A DNA stretch of 21,326 nt, from assembly GCA_013288145.1 (NCBI GenBank), contig JABDCJ010000036.1:5178-26503 (forward strand), read 5' to 3'. Below are positions 6,317 to 14,822 of the stretch, piece after piece. The notes under the pieces were generated by a model. The model was not told the DNA's origin. It saw only the letters and a program-made list of their open reading frames with translations, and did not search any database. The stretch is from Nitrososphaerota archaeon (lineage in GTDB: Archaea; Thermoproteota; Nitrososphaeria; Nitrososphaerales; CADDZS01). Every line of letters starts with the position of its first letter. Position 1 is the first letter of the stretch. The position numbers and the translations under genes are program-made.

Positions 6317-7735
6317 ATGGTTACTAAACCATCAGCCGCGCCTAACAATTGGACTGAGGGTTTGGAATCAAGAGCGGAACGCTATTTAGCTGGAAGGAAC
6401 TTGCGCAGGAAAGCTTCCAGATCTAGGCATGGTAAGTGGACTCATGCTCGTAATCGTCCTGACCCGATCAGCATTTTGGAAGAATCAAATAAGTTACGAC
6501 ATGCGAACCTTGTACCGATTCGATACGGGCGAATGTCGACGTCGCCATTTGCATTCTTTCGCGGGTCGGCAGAGATAATGGCAAGAGACTTGTCGGACAC
6601 TCCTGCATCCGGAGTTAAAGCGCAGCTCTGTGGAGACGCACACCTGAGTAATTTCGGTGTCTATGCCTCTCCAGAACGAAGGTTGGTCTTCGACATTAAT
6701 GACTTCGACGAGACGATTGCAGGTCCATGGGAATGGGATGTAAAGAGACTTGCAACAAGCATTCTTCTTGCTGGTCGTGGGAACGGCTTCCCTCCTAAGA
6801 AAACCAGAGAGGCTGTAATGAGGTGCCTAGGAAGTTATCGTGTAAACATGCAGCAGTTTTCACTAATGCACCATCTTGATGTCTGGTATTTCCGTCTCGA
6901 CTTGGAAGAGATCCTTGGGCGCTTAAGTCACCAACCTGGAAACAAAGGGGTCAAAAAGATATTGAAGCGCGCGATGACAAGAGCGAGCAAGCGCACTCGA
7001 ATTCAGACGTTTCCGAAACTAGCAGAATCCGTGAATGGCAAGTACAGAATCAAGGACGATCCCCCACTAATCTTTCACTATGACACGCAATTCGGTGGCC
7101 AGGATATTCTCGACACCCAAGATTGGAGGGCTTTTGTGTTAGAATATTTGGCAACATTGCCAGATGAGAAGCGTATGGTGATTGAGAGATATCGTACAGT
7201 TGATATGGCTCAGAAAGTCGTTGGAGTGGGTAGTGTAGGTACGGCTTGCGCAATAGTGCTTCTACTAGGAGGAGCAGAAGGGGATGATCCCCTATTCATG
7301 CAAATCAAAGAAGCCCAAGCCTCGGCACTCGAGCCCTATGTAGATGCAAGCCCATATTCCAACCACGGACAGCGAGTTGTGAGCGGACAATTCATGATGC
7401 AGGCAGCAAGCGATGCGTTCCTGGGCTGGTCGAAATTCAAGGGGAGAGATTTCTTTTTCCGACAGCTACATGACATGAAATTGTCGGCGGAGATCGACAC
7501 CATGAACCCTGCTGTATTTGGAATGTATGCCGAACTTTGCGCGGCGGCCTTGGCACGGGCGCACGCGCGTACCAGTGATCCGGCGATGATCAGCGGCTAC
7601 CTAGGTAACAAGGACATATTCGACCAGGCCATTGCCGACTTTGCTGAATTGTACGCCGACCAGACCGAAGGTGACTTTGCTGCTCTAAATACCGCCATCA
7701 AAGAAGGGCGGGTGAAGGCTCGAACCGGTGTATGA
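6317..7735 (+). CDS. DUF2252 family protein
   Basis: This 472-residue protein is close to full length for DUF2252 (COG4320, PF10009). Family signatures are FAFFRGSAEIMARD (about 78-91), CGDAHLSNFGVYASPE (105-120), VFDINDFDET (124-133), GPWEWDVKRLATS (136-148) and, near the C-terminus, SGQFMMQAASDAFLGW. The G-D-x-H-x-x-N and D-x-N-D-F-D motifs resemble the catalytic and metal-binding loops of aminoglycoside-phosphotransferase/kinase-like folds, so a phosphotransferase role is inferred; the substrate is unknown. It is soluble, with an Arg/Lys-rich N-terminal segment (20-45). The start is ATG 6317, with GAGAG shortly upstream and an AT-rich box at 6271-6281. The family is common in bacteria and patchy in archaea, so past transfer is possible. 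Confidence 0.92.
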   Translation: MVTKPSAAPNNWTEGLESRAERYLAGRNLRRKASRSRHGKWTHARNRPDPISILEESNKLRHANLVPIRYGRMSTSPFAFFRGSAEIMARDLSDTPASGVKAQLCGDAHLSNFGVYASPERRLVFDINDFDETIAGPWEWDVKRLATSILLAGRGNGFPPKKTREAVMRCLGSYRVNMQQFSLMHHLDVWYFRLDLEEILGRLSHQPGNKGVKKILKRAMTRASKRTRIQTFPKLAESVNGKYRIKDDPPLIFHYDTQFGGQDILDTQDWRAFVLEYLATLPDEKRMVIERYRTVDMAQKVVGVGSVGTACAIVLLLGGAEGDDPLFMQIKEAQASALEPYVDASPYSNHGQRVVSGQFMMQAASDAFLGWSKFKGRDFFFRQLHDMKLSAEIDTMNPAVFGMYAELCAAALARAHARTSDPAMISGYLGNKDIFDQAIADFAELYADQTEGDFAALNTAIKEGRVKARTGV

Positions 7736-7828
7736 ATGGTTGCAATTGGAAGGACAAGGTGCCAATTCAGCAAACCTGGGAGATTGAACACCTGATTCTT
7801 TGGTAATGCCTAGGATAAAATTCCCTCC

Positions 7829-7845
7829 GGCCTCGTGGCCTTTTC
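7829..7845 (+). terminator. Weak hairpin plus T4
   Basis: GGCC-TCGT-GGCC at 7829-7840 is followed by TTTTCC. It lies about 95 bp after the DUF2252 stop, between convergent genes. The stem is only 4 bp, so this is a weak candidate. Confidence 0.25.
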
Positions 7846-7885
7846 CGAAACTCCTTGCGATGTCATTGTGTCGTCTGCTACTGAA

Positions 7886-8164
7886 TCAACCAGCGTTATG
7901 CGTGATTCCTTCATCAGTAGCGGTATTGGTAGCTTGTGTTGATGAGGAGATATTTACCGGGGATCTAGCCGAGGTCCTCTGTCCTGAAATTCCGATTGAA
8001 AGGGCCCAAAGACCCAGCATTATGAAGGCGATTGAGAACAGTGCAGTTACGAATCCTGCCACTATAACAGGGTAGAAGATTGCTGTTAATCCTACGCTAA
8101 CTACAAACAGGCCCATGATTATTGCAAGGGCACGAGTCCAGCCAGACATTCTTGCCTGTGACAT
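7886..8164 (-). CDS. Small 2-3-TM membrane protein
   Basis: This 92-residue protein has hydrophobic segments at about 10-30 and 33-58 and a polar Ser/Thr-rich tail (about 60-92). The layout (MGLFVVSVGLTAIFYPV, then a second helix ending LGLWALSIGISG) is like a half-size DUF308/HdeD-type protein, but the match is loose. ATG 8164 is preceded by a perfect Shine-Dalgarno GGAGGTGA with 9 nt spacing, so this start is firm and the mRNA probably has a leader. It is convergent with the DUF2252 gene and the function is unknown. Confidence 0.75.
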   Translation of the reverse strand: MSQARMSGWTRALAIIMGLFVVSVGLTAIFYPVIVAGFVTALFSIAFIMLGLWALSIGISGQRTSARSPVNISSSTQATNTATDEGITHNAG

Positions 8165-8173
8165 TTTCAGTAT

Positions 8174-8181
8174 TCACCTCC
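8174..8181 (-). promoter_or_regulatory. Strong Shine-Dalgarno site
   Basis: The minus strand reads GGAGGTGA, the full complement of the archaeal 16S rRNA 3' end, 9 nt before ATG 8164. It is notable because many neighbours look leaderless. Confidence 0.7.
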
Positions 8182-8657
8182 ATGTTGAAACATACGGCTT
8201 CTCCTTGGCTCCACTATGGAGTACACGTCTAGGAACTTCTGCATTGTTTCCATTTTTTCCTCACCACGATCAGAAACCCCAAGCGTATATCCACTGTGTA
8301 ATTTATCTATTCTAATCACCGATGGCCTTCTCAGATAGATCAGGCAGATAATACTGAAAGCTAAGTGTGATTATGAAAAAGTGAATGAAGAGACTTTTTC
8401 ATATGCCTACTATTGTCAGGGGCGCCCTTTAACAATCAAAATCACAATAGTTCCTAATTCATAATCTGCAAAGTGCGTTTTGAGATTATCAGCTATTCCC
8501 ATTCCAATTTGTTCGGAAGAACAAGGGTTTGATCATATTTGTTTCTCCTCGTTTTGAGCTTCTGATTTTGTTAACAGGAGCTTGTGCATTCGTCTTGCCG
8601 AAAAGATAGGAATGAACCCAAAAATGAGCCGGGAAATCTCTTTACTTTACGTAGTGA
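8182..8657. other. 476-bp gap with an 11-bp inverted repeat
   Basis: I see no convincing ORF. Near its middle is the perfect inverted repeat at 8372-8403. The rest is AT-rich sequence downstream of the DHA2 transporter and upstream of the small membrane protein. Confidence 0.45.
8372..8403. repeat. 11-bp perfect inverted repeat
   Basis: TATGAAAAAGT (8372-8382) and ACTTTTTCATA (8393-8403) are perfect reverse complements around a 10-nt spacer. On either strand it can form a hairpin containing a U5 run. It might end the DHA2 transcript about 255 nt after its stop, or be an operator. Confidence 0.4.
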
Positions 8658-10118
8658 TCATGTAGTTTTTTGCTCTTTTACGATTGGTTGAGCGGTTTTC
8701 TTAGGAATGAGAATTGCTGCAACTAGACCAACCATTGCAATAACGATCATAATAATGAGCGCCACGCCAAAAGGTTCATTTTTTGGGAGAGTAGAACTCA
8801 CCAGAACTGAGCCGACGATTGATACTCCAAGTGACGAACCCAAATTTGAAATGCTTCTTGATAATCCTGAGATTTCACCTTGATCCTTGTCAGGAAAAGC
8901 TGATTGTACCACGTTAACCGAGGAAGTCAACATGATTCCTATTCCAGCCCCTATAAGAAATAGACCCGGAATAAAATTCAGAATTGGTGAGTTTGGATTT
9001 GCAAGTAGTGAGTTTTCATTTCCGAGTAGCAATAGCAAAATTATCCCCAAGATGGTTAAGATAAAACCACCTCTGATGAGTAATCTTTGAGACCGTCTTT
9101 GTGCAAGTCTCCCCGCACGACCCGAAGTCAGCAAAAGACCTACAGTTGAGGCGGTAAGGACTAATCCGGTCTCAATGGCGCTAAATCCTCTTACCGTTTG
9201 CAAGAATACAGACATAACAAAAAAGCTTCCCTGCAAAACGAGCCACTGAACATTTTGCGTTACCAGTCCCAAGTTTGATGTCCGATTATGTAAAAGGCGG
9301 GTTTGAAGAAGAGGCTCTTTGCCGACCCGTTCTCTATGTCTGATTGAATAGTAAAATGCAATGTTAAAGAGAAGACCTACTCCAGAGATAACAATGAATG
9401 GAGATATGCTTCCCTGCGGGATTATCACGGTATTTCCAATTGAGAAATTTTCAGTTGCGGTTAACCAGCCGTAAGTGGATGTCGTTTGAAGGCCGAGAAT
9501 TATAAGTAATAAGCCCACTCCTGAGAGAATTGCACTGCCAATATCCAGATGATGTTTTGGACCTACGATTTTTGGATCAACGATTCTTAGACTCAGGGCA
9601 ATTATCGCTAGGACGATCAGAACCTGAAGTATGAATGAAGCCCGCCAGCTGATCGCGGTTGTTACTACACCCCCGATTAGAGGACCAGCTGCAGATCCAA
9701 TTCCTGCCGCTGCACTAACTATGCCAAAGTTTTTTGCCCTCGCTAAGCCAGAGTAAGAAACCGTAACCAGTATGTAGACGGGCGGGATTAAGAGTGCCGA
9801 GCCAAGTCCTTCTAATACTGAGTAGCCAAAGACAAGTACACCTAACAACGGAGCTAGTGCAGCTATTAATGCTCCTACTGCATAGACGCTTAGACCGATC
9901 AAGAATATCTTCTTACGACCGGAAATATCCGTAAGCTTACTGCCTGGTATCATCAATGCGGCCATAGTTAAGGTGAAGAGTGTAATCGCTAACTGAACCC
10001 CTTGCACCGTTGTGCCTAGATCTTTAGCAATGCTTGTAATAGCCACGTTCATGTTAGATGCTGCATAACTGCAGACAAATTGAGCTAACGCCAAAGGAAG
10101 GATAATTGAACTGAACAA
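8658..10118 (-). CDS. MFS exporter, DHA2 (EmrB/QacA-like), 14 TM
   Basis: This 486-residue protein has about 14 hydrophobic helices, the length and layout of the DHA2 drug:H+ antiporter family. GSKLTDISGRKKIFLIG (about 59-75) is MFS motif A. AAGIGSAAGPLIGGVV (about 136-151) followed by the WRASF element is motif C, typical of exporters. Export of drugs or toxic metabolites is inferred from family. The start is uncertain. TTG 10118 is the only standard start, yet its GGAGGA Shine-Dalgarno touches the codon. The frame stays open for about 25 codons upstream with plausible residues (DYLSSGDPGLTNAEKKGG) but holds only CTG or CTA as possible starts. It is downstream of the GH15 gene on the same strand, 334 bp apart. 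Confidence 0.9.
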   Translation of the reverse strand: MFSSIILPLALAQFVCSYAASNMNVAITSIAKDLGTTVQGVQLAITLFTLTMAALMIPGSKLTDISGRKKIFLIGLSVYAVGALIAALAPLLGVLVFGYSVLEGLGSALLIPPVYILVTVSYSGLARAKNFGIVSAAAGIGSAAGPLIGGVVTTAISWRASFILQVLIVLAIIALSLRIVDPKIVGPKHHLDIGSAILSGVGLLLIILGLQTTSTYGWLTATENFSIGNTVIIPQGSISPFIVISGVGLLFNIAFYYSIRHRERVGKEPLLQTRLLHNRTSNLGLVTQNVQWLVLQGSFFVMSVFLQTVRGFSAIETGLVLTASTVGLLLTSGRAGRLAQRRSQRLLIRGGFILTILGIILLLLLGNENSLLANPNSPILNFIPGLFLIGAGIGIMLTSSVNVVQSAFPDKDQGEISGLSRSISNLGSSLGVSIVGSVLVSSTLPKNEPFGVALIIMIVIAMVGLVAAILIPKKTAQPIVKEQKTT

Positions 10119-10452
10119 TCCTCCTTTCTTTTCGGCATTGGTCAGACCGGGGTCGCCAGAACTCAGGTAATCTAGCCTCGCGGCTAAGAAAAGACTGTTA
10201 TGTTATTTTCTAAATTACTGATATGATAACATGCATCTGATGCCCTTTATTCAAGGATCTGCAAAGTCCGTCCCAGATTTAGCCGGATTAAGAAACAACG
10301 CCAGCGACTGAATGATTTCATCGACCTGAAATCGACTCCCTTGTTAACAACTCAAGTCCTTCACATTCAAGAAAGAGCGAGGACCTTCAGTCCAGCTGTT
10401 AGGATTCTCGCCGTCTCTCCCCAGCTGCGAACAGAGTCTAAGACTGATTGAG
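10119..10452. other. 334-bp gap; leader and promoter of the DHA2 gene
   Basis: No separate gene is seen. The frame of the DHA2 gene stays open from about 10196 (after an in-frame TAA) to its start. An AT-rich zone at 10195-10230 holds possible TATA elements for the minus strand and a 7-bp inverted repeat, ATGTTAT (10200-10206)/ATAACAT (10226-10232). Confidence 0.45.
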
Positions 10453-12333
10453 CTACTTTCCCAAATTCGAGTTGCCCGAAAACTTGTTCAACTCTCTATC
10501 AAGGGCATCGCATGCGCTGATTAGGGCAAGGTGAGTAAATGCTTGAGGAAAGTTTCCGAGGGATTCGCCCTTTTCGCCGATCTCCTCTGAATACAGCCCC
10601 AAGTGGTTTGCATAGGTGAACATTTCTTCAAGATTTTGCCTTGCTTCCTCCAAGCGGCCTGCACGCGCAAGGGCCTCGACCAGCCAGAAGGTGCAAATCG
10701 AGAAAGTTCCTTCATGCCCCTTCAAGCCATCTGAAGCTGCCCGGTCGATACTGTACCTGTACAGATGAGGTTCATTCATCAGTTCTTTCTTGATTCTCTC
10801 AATCGTCTTAACCATCCTTGGGTCGTGGCCATCTACAAATCGGGTCAAAGATAGCAAAAGAGCGCTTGCGTCTACCGTGTCACTTCCATAATATTGAACG
10901 AAACTTTGCTTGTCTTCATTCCAACCTTTCGACATGATTTCATCATAGATAGTGTCTCTGGTTTTTCTCCACTCCTCTAGTGGAGCTGGTAGCCCTTGAG
11001 CTTCAGCCATACGGATGGCACGATCAAATGCAACCCAACACATTAAGCGCGAGTGCAAGAAAGCGCGCCGACCTCCTCTTACTTCCCATATTCCCTCATC
11101 TGGAGTCGACCAATTGTTCCCTAACCAATCCAAGGCGCGAAGTAGGATCTTCCAGCCTCGATAGTACATGCCTCGCCGTTCGCTGAAAAGAATGTAAATA
11201 GCATCAAACAATTCGCCATAAACATCCAGCTGTAGCTGCTTGTATGCTCCATTGCCAATTCTGACGGGACGACTTCCTTCGTACCCCTCGAGATTGTCAA
11301 GTTCGAGCTCCGGCAATTCGTGGCCACCATCAATTGTGTACATTGGCTGGATTGCTCCCTCTCCCGATTCGTAGAACCTTGCTGTTAGCCAGTCCGCAAA
11401 TGCTTCAGCTTCGTCGTAAAATCCGAGCAAGAGAAGGCTGTGGAGAGTGAAGGCGGAATCCCGGAGCCATGTGAACCGATAATCCCAGTTTCGTTCTCCG
11501 CCTATACCTTCGGGGAGACTTGTGGTTGGTGCAGCTACGATCGCACCCGTGGGGGCATATGTCAGCAGTTTCAACGTTAGAGCTGATCTATGAACGTTTT
11601 CTCTCCATCGCCCCTGATATCTGCACTGTTGCAACCATGTTCGCCAAAATGCCTTAGTGTCGGCCAATCCACTTTCATATTCACCATGGGGTCTCTGTGC
11701 CGGTTCGAACTCCTTGTCAGCGGTGCTTTCGAGCAAGAAGTGAGCCCACTCGTTTTGCGCCAACGTAAATGATGCGCGTACACCGCCCTGGTCGTCTTGC
11801 TCATGGGGAATTGAAGGTGTTAGAGCCAGGGTGAAGGTCTTGCTCCTGAACAGCGCTCCCTTCTTTGTAATATCAACTGTGTGCTTATCACGGGCATAAT
11901 TGAAAGCGGGTCGACAAATCATTTCGAGGTCGACCGCACCGTGGACAACCCGTACCCCTCTCATCAAGCGATGGTGTTGGGTTTTCACCTTGGAATGCTG
12001 AATCGGCATAAAGTCAGTTGTTTCAGCAACTCCGTCGTCTGATAGAAATCGAGTAACCAGAATATTTGTCTCTGGAAGGTAATACTGTTTTACTTCATTG
12101 CTTGAGAGATTCTTAGGGGCAATACTGTAGAATCCCCCCTTCTTTGCGTCAAGAATTTGCCCAAATACGCTTGGTGAATCGAACGAAGGCATGCAACACC
12201 AATCGATCGCTCCGTTCTTGCCTATGAGAGCAATTGTATGAAGATCCCCAATAATTCCGTGATCCGCAATCGGCAAGTACTTTTGAGATTTCTCCCGGAC
12301 TTCTTCTTGCACTTGTTTTGCCATTAAACTCAC
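10453..12333 (-). CDS. GH15 family hydrolase (trehalase/glucoamylase-like)
   Basis: This 626-residue protein has the two-part layout of archaeal and bacterial GH15 enzymes. The N-terminal beta-sandwich begins with PIADHGIIGDLHTIALIGKN and GAIDWCCMPSFDSPSVF (about 21-57). The (alpha/alpha)6 barrel follows, with ERNWDYRFTWLRDS (280-293), GNGAYKQLQLDVYGE (361-375), DEGIWEVRGG (412-421) and YSEEIGEKGESLGNFPQAFTH (581-601, read as YSEEIGEKGE plus SLGNFPQAFTH). Glu 417 or nearby and Glu 583/584 sit where the catalytic acid and base lie in the family. There is no signal peptide, so it is cytoplasmic. It would hydrolyse alpha-glucosidic bonds in trehalose or short glucans; length and motifs fit the trehalase-like branch, but substrate cannot be fixed by eye. 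GTG 12333 or the in-frame ATG 12324 may be the start. Confidence 0.9.
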   Translation of the reverse strand: MSLMAKQVQEEVREKSQKYLPIADHGIIGDLHTIALIGKNGAIDWCCMPSFDSPSVFGQILDAKKGGFYSIAPKNLSSNEVKQYYLPETNILVTRFLSDDGVAETTDFMPIQHSKVKTQHHRLMRGVRVVHGAVDLEMICRPAFNYARDKHTVDITKKGALFRSKTFTLALTPSIPHEQDDQGGVRASFTLAQNEWAHFLLESTADKEFEPAQRPHGEYESGLADTKAFWRTWLQQCRYQGRWRENVHRSALTLKLLTYAPTGAIVAAPTTSLPEGIGGERNWDYRFTWLRDSAFTLHSLLLLGFYDEAEAFADWLTARFYESGEGAIQPMYTIDGGHELPELELDNLEGYEGSRPVRIGNGAYKQLQLDVYGELFDAIYILFSERRGMYYRGWKILLRALDWLGNNWSTPDEGIWEVRGGRRAFLHSRLMCWVAFDRAIRMAEAQGLPAPLEEWRKTRDTIYDEIMSKGWNEDKQSFVQYYGSDTVDASALLLSLTRFVDGHDPRMVKTIERIKKELMNEPHLYRYSIDRAASDGLKGHEGTFSICTFWLVEALARAGRLEEARQNLEEMFTYANHLGLYSEEIGEKGESLGNFPQAFTHLALISACDALDRELNKFSGNSNLGK

Positions 12334-12589
12334 TAAGGTAACTCAAGACAACCCGAACCCCATTTGTCTGATGTGTTACTTCTTGAAATAAATCACGATA
12401 GTATGTCTTGCTTCTGAGGGAAGGGATTTAATCCAAATTCTATCCCACAGCCGAGTCTCCGTTAGATTGCTCTTTCCTTTTCTACATGGGACTCACAATA
12501 GTCGACCCGAAAGAGAACAGATTTCTTTTCTAGTTCTCGATCTTTGTGTTTGTCCACCTTAGACGACTTTGATCGAGAGTTTGCCTTCG

Positions 12590-13024
12590 TCACTTTCCGA
12601 AGAAACTTTTGACATTGGGTCGATAGAGATAGAAGAGTACCAAACCACTGATGATCAGCGTACCCACGCCTGTAAATCCTCCTATTCCTATTACCCCGAT
12701 CCTAAGTGTTGGTAAGCCTAATCCGAAGATTTGAGCAATGCCGACGATTAGATCAATTGCGCTGATCACTACTGCCAGCGTCCATGCCCAGGGCGCACCA
12801 CCTAGGAAACCGTATCCCACAGCCATCGTGACTAACGCGACTAAGAGGACGAATCCCCCAACTCCTAATCCGACGAAAAACCCACCTGCTCCCGCCCCAG
12901 CGAACCAGACGGAGAAGAAAGTAACTAATGCCCAGATTAGACCAAAGAAACCTAAAATTACTTCTAGAAAACCTATTATTGAAACAAGAAACGGCCGCCC
13001 GCTTACTTCAGTGTCTGTTCGCAT
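12590..13024 (-). CDS. Small 4-TM membrane protein, paralogue of the first gene
   Basis: This 144-residue protein has a short polar N-terminus and four hydrophobic helices (about 13-38, 40-72, 78-100 and 108-132). It ends FYLYRPNVKSFFGK. It shares with the protein at 102-548 the RP start, a GAPWAWTLA motif between helices 2 and 3 and the LYR-x-x-V-K-S tail. The helices are rich in Gly. Function unknown. The start is ATG 13024. The upstream gap is shared with the divergent gene at 13162. Confidence 0.8.
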   Translation of the reverse strand: MRTDTEVSGRPFLVSIIGFLEVILGFFGLIWALVTFFSVWFAGAGAGGFFVGLGVGGFVLLVALVTMAVGYGFLGGAPWAWTLAVVISAIDLIVGIAQIFGLGLPTLRIGVIGIGGFTGVGTLIISGLVLFYLYRPNVKSFFGK

Positions 13025-13161
13025 ACGAGATACGATCTCATGTTTCGGGGAACGTCGTCTAAATCCCCTGTGTTAGTTCATATCAAAGATAACAGCTCCT
13101 CATTTCTATCTTTTTTCTAATTTCTCGCAACCATTCCGTGATTGTATGACATTGATGATTG

Positions 13162-13599
13162 ATGCAGTCGAAAGTTCCGGGAATGGTTATTTCACTCGAA
13201 CGACCTCCTCCTGATATGACATTGTCGAAACAAGGCGAAATCGACGTAGTTGATATGTTGTCGATCTTTTCGAAGGGAACTCTCAAGGTTGGGGTAAATG
13301 GTGGCTCTTTTCTCAAAGTGGACGTGGATTCACAAACCATTGATATCGAAGCTAAGGGATTGAAAGAAAGTGGAATACAAGTTTCGACTCTAGTTAGAAC
13401 CAATAACGACGGAGGAATAAGGAAACTTCTGAGGAGTTCGCGATCCATGGCCAAGAAATTTTCCGAGAAGGGCTGGCGCGTTGCACTTAGTGACAGAGGT
13501 AGTTCAGTCATGAGGCTAGGACGAGGAGTTTCAAAAGTCTCTGGTTATATAACAATCAACCCGATGAAGATTCGAACTATTTTGGAAATTCTTCAATAA
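13162..13599 (+). CDS. Hypothetical soluble protein, 145 aa
   Basis: No membrane segment or known domain is evident. The N-terminal half is beta-like (MVISLE, then FSKGTLKVGVNGGSFLKVDV and IDIEAKGL). The C-terminal half has a basic helix (GGIRKLLRSSRSMAKKFSEKGWRVAL) and a final beta-helix part (SGYITINPMKIRTILEIL). The start could be TTG 13159 or the adjacent ATG 13162; I use ATG. A TATA-like TCTAATTT lies near 13112-13120. It is divergent from the 4-TM gene at 12590-13024 and convergent with the next gene, only 8 bp apart. The overlapping minus-strand frame (13083-13511) has poorer composition. Confidence 0.7.
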   Translation: MQSKVPGMVISLERPPPDMTLSKQGEIDVVDMLSIFSKGTLKVGVNGGSFLKVDVDSQTIDIEAKGLKESGIQVSTLVRTNNDGGIRKLLRSSRSMAKKFSEKGWRVALSDRGSSVMRLGRGVSKVSGYITINPMKIRTILEILQ

Positions 13600-13607
13600 A
13601 TGAAATC

Positions 13608-13871
13608 TCAGTTCGAAGCTGTAATCATCTTAACGTTCCTTGTTGCAAAAGCGTCTTTCTCCTCGTCTGTCAGCTCCCGCATATGAATGGATAATGCGAT
13701 TTGCCCGTTCAATTCCATGCCCAATTGAGCCCCTGGTAACCTTACGCCGACTTTGTGAAAGTCTATTTCAAGTTGCGAATGTTTATTTGCTAAAGCTTCT
13801 ATCAAACCTTCGAATAATCCTTTCTCGACACTTGCTACACCGTTATCTCTGGTTGTTTGCATTGAGCTCAC
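13608..13871 (-). CDS. Hypothetical small protein, 87 aa
   Basis: This is a soluble protein with an amphipathic helix (VEKGLFEGLIEALANKH, about 15-31), a beta region (QLEIDFHKVGVRLPG and QIALSIHM) and a charged helix (RELTDEEKDAFATRNVK). It has no known domain. The start is GTG 13871, because TATATTTA (13894-13901, plus-strand reading) is centred 27 bp upstream and implies a leaderless mRNA; ATG 13862 is the alternative. A 7-bp inverted repeat overlaps the TATA box and may be an operator. Confidence 0.65.
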   Translation of the reverse strand: MSSMQTTRDNGVASVEKGLFEGLIEALANKHSQLEIDFHKVGVRLPGAQLGMELNGQIALSIHMRELTDEEKDAFATRNVKMITASN

Positions 13872-13893
13872 GTCACGCGATAATCATCGATGC

Positions 13894-13920
13894 TATATTT
13901 ACGACTTACACCACGTAAAT
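13894..13920 (-). promoter_or_regulatory. TATA box overlapped by an inverted repeat
   Basis: The TATA box of the 87-aa gene (13894-13901) overlaps ATTTACG (13897-13903), which pairs with CGTAAAT (13914-13920) across 10 nt. A protein bound to this dyad would block TBP/TFB binding, so it is a candidate repressor site. Confidence 0.4.
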
Positions 13921-14248
13921 CTGCATCAAACCTCTACAAGTCTTGTCTCGTTATCGCTTCTAGAAAAGTAAGATCACCTATTCTACTTTCTGAGAATACA
14001 AAAATGTTTAGGACAAATCAGTATCAAATCTATGCTTCGAATATTTAGGCGACTCGTCTTGGCGATCGTCGAGACCCTATAGCTGGTTACTCTACTGATC
14101 TGAAGAGAGATTGATTTTAACAAAACCCTGTAATCGTGTTTGGAAAATTACTTCTTGAATCATAAGGCGCGATTTACTCATATGAGATCGATAAAAGTCT
14201 ATTCTTATTTGAAATCTGAAATAACTGTGGCTTTCTAGTTCTAGAATA

Positions 14249-14265
14249 CCCAAATTTCGTTTGGG
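14249..14265. repeat. 6-bp hairpin just before a start codon
   Basis: CCCAAA (14249-14254) and TTTGGG (14260-14265) flank TTTCG, 5 bp before ATG 14271. It could be a site bound by a repressor at the transcription start. Confidence 0.3.
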
Positions 14266-14270
14266 AAAAG

Positions 14271-14801
14271 ATGCGACTTGAATCGGCGGTTTCAAGAAAA
14301 GTAAAAATAAAGGCCGCTCTCATCGCAACCGGAATTACTGCCTTAACCCCGGTCTATTATTATTGGAACAACTCATATGACAATTTTGTCGCATCATCAG
14401 GGCTTATCGTTAATTTATTTCTCTATTACATTCTGGTTCAACCAATCTATGTCGTTTTCATTGTCTTTTTCGGGCTGTATATTTACCAACAAGATCATGC
14501 GATGCTTTCTGTAATCCGTGGAGTGATTGCTGCCATTCTCATTGTCGTATCTCTGGATTTGATCAGCATACCGCATTCTGTGCCATCGCTATTCACTTTC
14601 AGTCAAACGATCCAGCTCTCGAATGATCCGAATCTCACTCCTTACCCGGATTATCAAATCGCAAAGGCAATGTCGGACGGTCCGGTCTCGTTAACAACTG
14701 ATCTCTTCGTCTACATTTTTCTGCCGATTGTCTTGAACATCTTTGCGCTCGCTATTGCGAAACCGAATATTTACACCAAAGCGTTTGAAAACGCAAGTTG
14801 A
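14271..14801 (+). CDS. 4-TM membrane protein, hypothetical
   Basis: This 176-residue protein has a basic start (MRLESAVSRKVKIKA) followed by four hydrophobic segments at about 13-31, 43-69, 80-102 and 143-164. The long loop between helices 3 and 4 (about 103-140) is polar and Pro/Ser-rich (SQTIQLSNDPNLTPYPDYQ), so it probably faces outside. No domain is recognised. The start is ATG 14271. A TATA-like CTAGAATA centred near 14245 supports leaderless expression. It is followed by the four-arm inverted-repeat element. Confidence 0.75.
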   Translation: MRLESAVSRKVKIKAALIATGITALTPVYYYWNNSYDNFVASSGLIVNLFLYYILVQPIYVVFIVFFGLYIYQQDHAMLSVIRGVIAAILIVVSLDLISIPHSVPSLFTFSQTIQLSNDPNLTPYPDYQIAKAMSDGPVSLTTDLFVYIFLPIVLNIFALAIAKPNIYTKAFENAS

Positions 14802-14822
14802 GAATCTGACAAATATTTTTAC

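Larger units (their letters stand above)
13872..14270. other. 399-bp divergent intergenic region
   Basis: It contains the promoter of the 87-aa gene on its left and that of the 4-TM gene on its right. A 67-codon frame on the minus strand (14092-14295) overlaps the 4-TM start and has no supporting promoter. No other gene is seen. Confidence 0.45.

Noticed and set aside
13083..13511. 142-codon frame on the minus strand
   Set aside because: It overlaps the plus-strand gene at 13162-13599, which has a better composition and a cleaner start.
14092..14295. 67-codon frame on the minus strand
   Set aside because: It overlaps the start of the 4-TM gene and lacks promoter or Shine-Dalgarno support.
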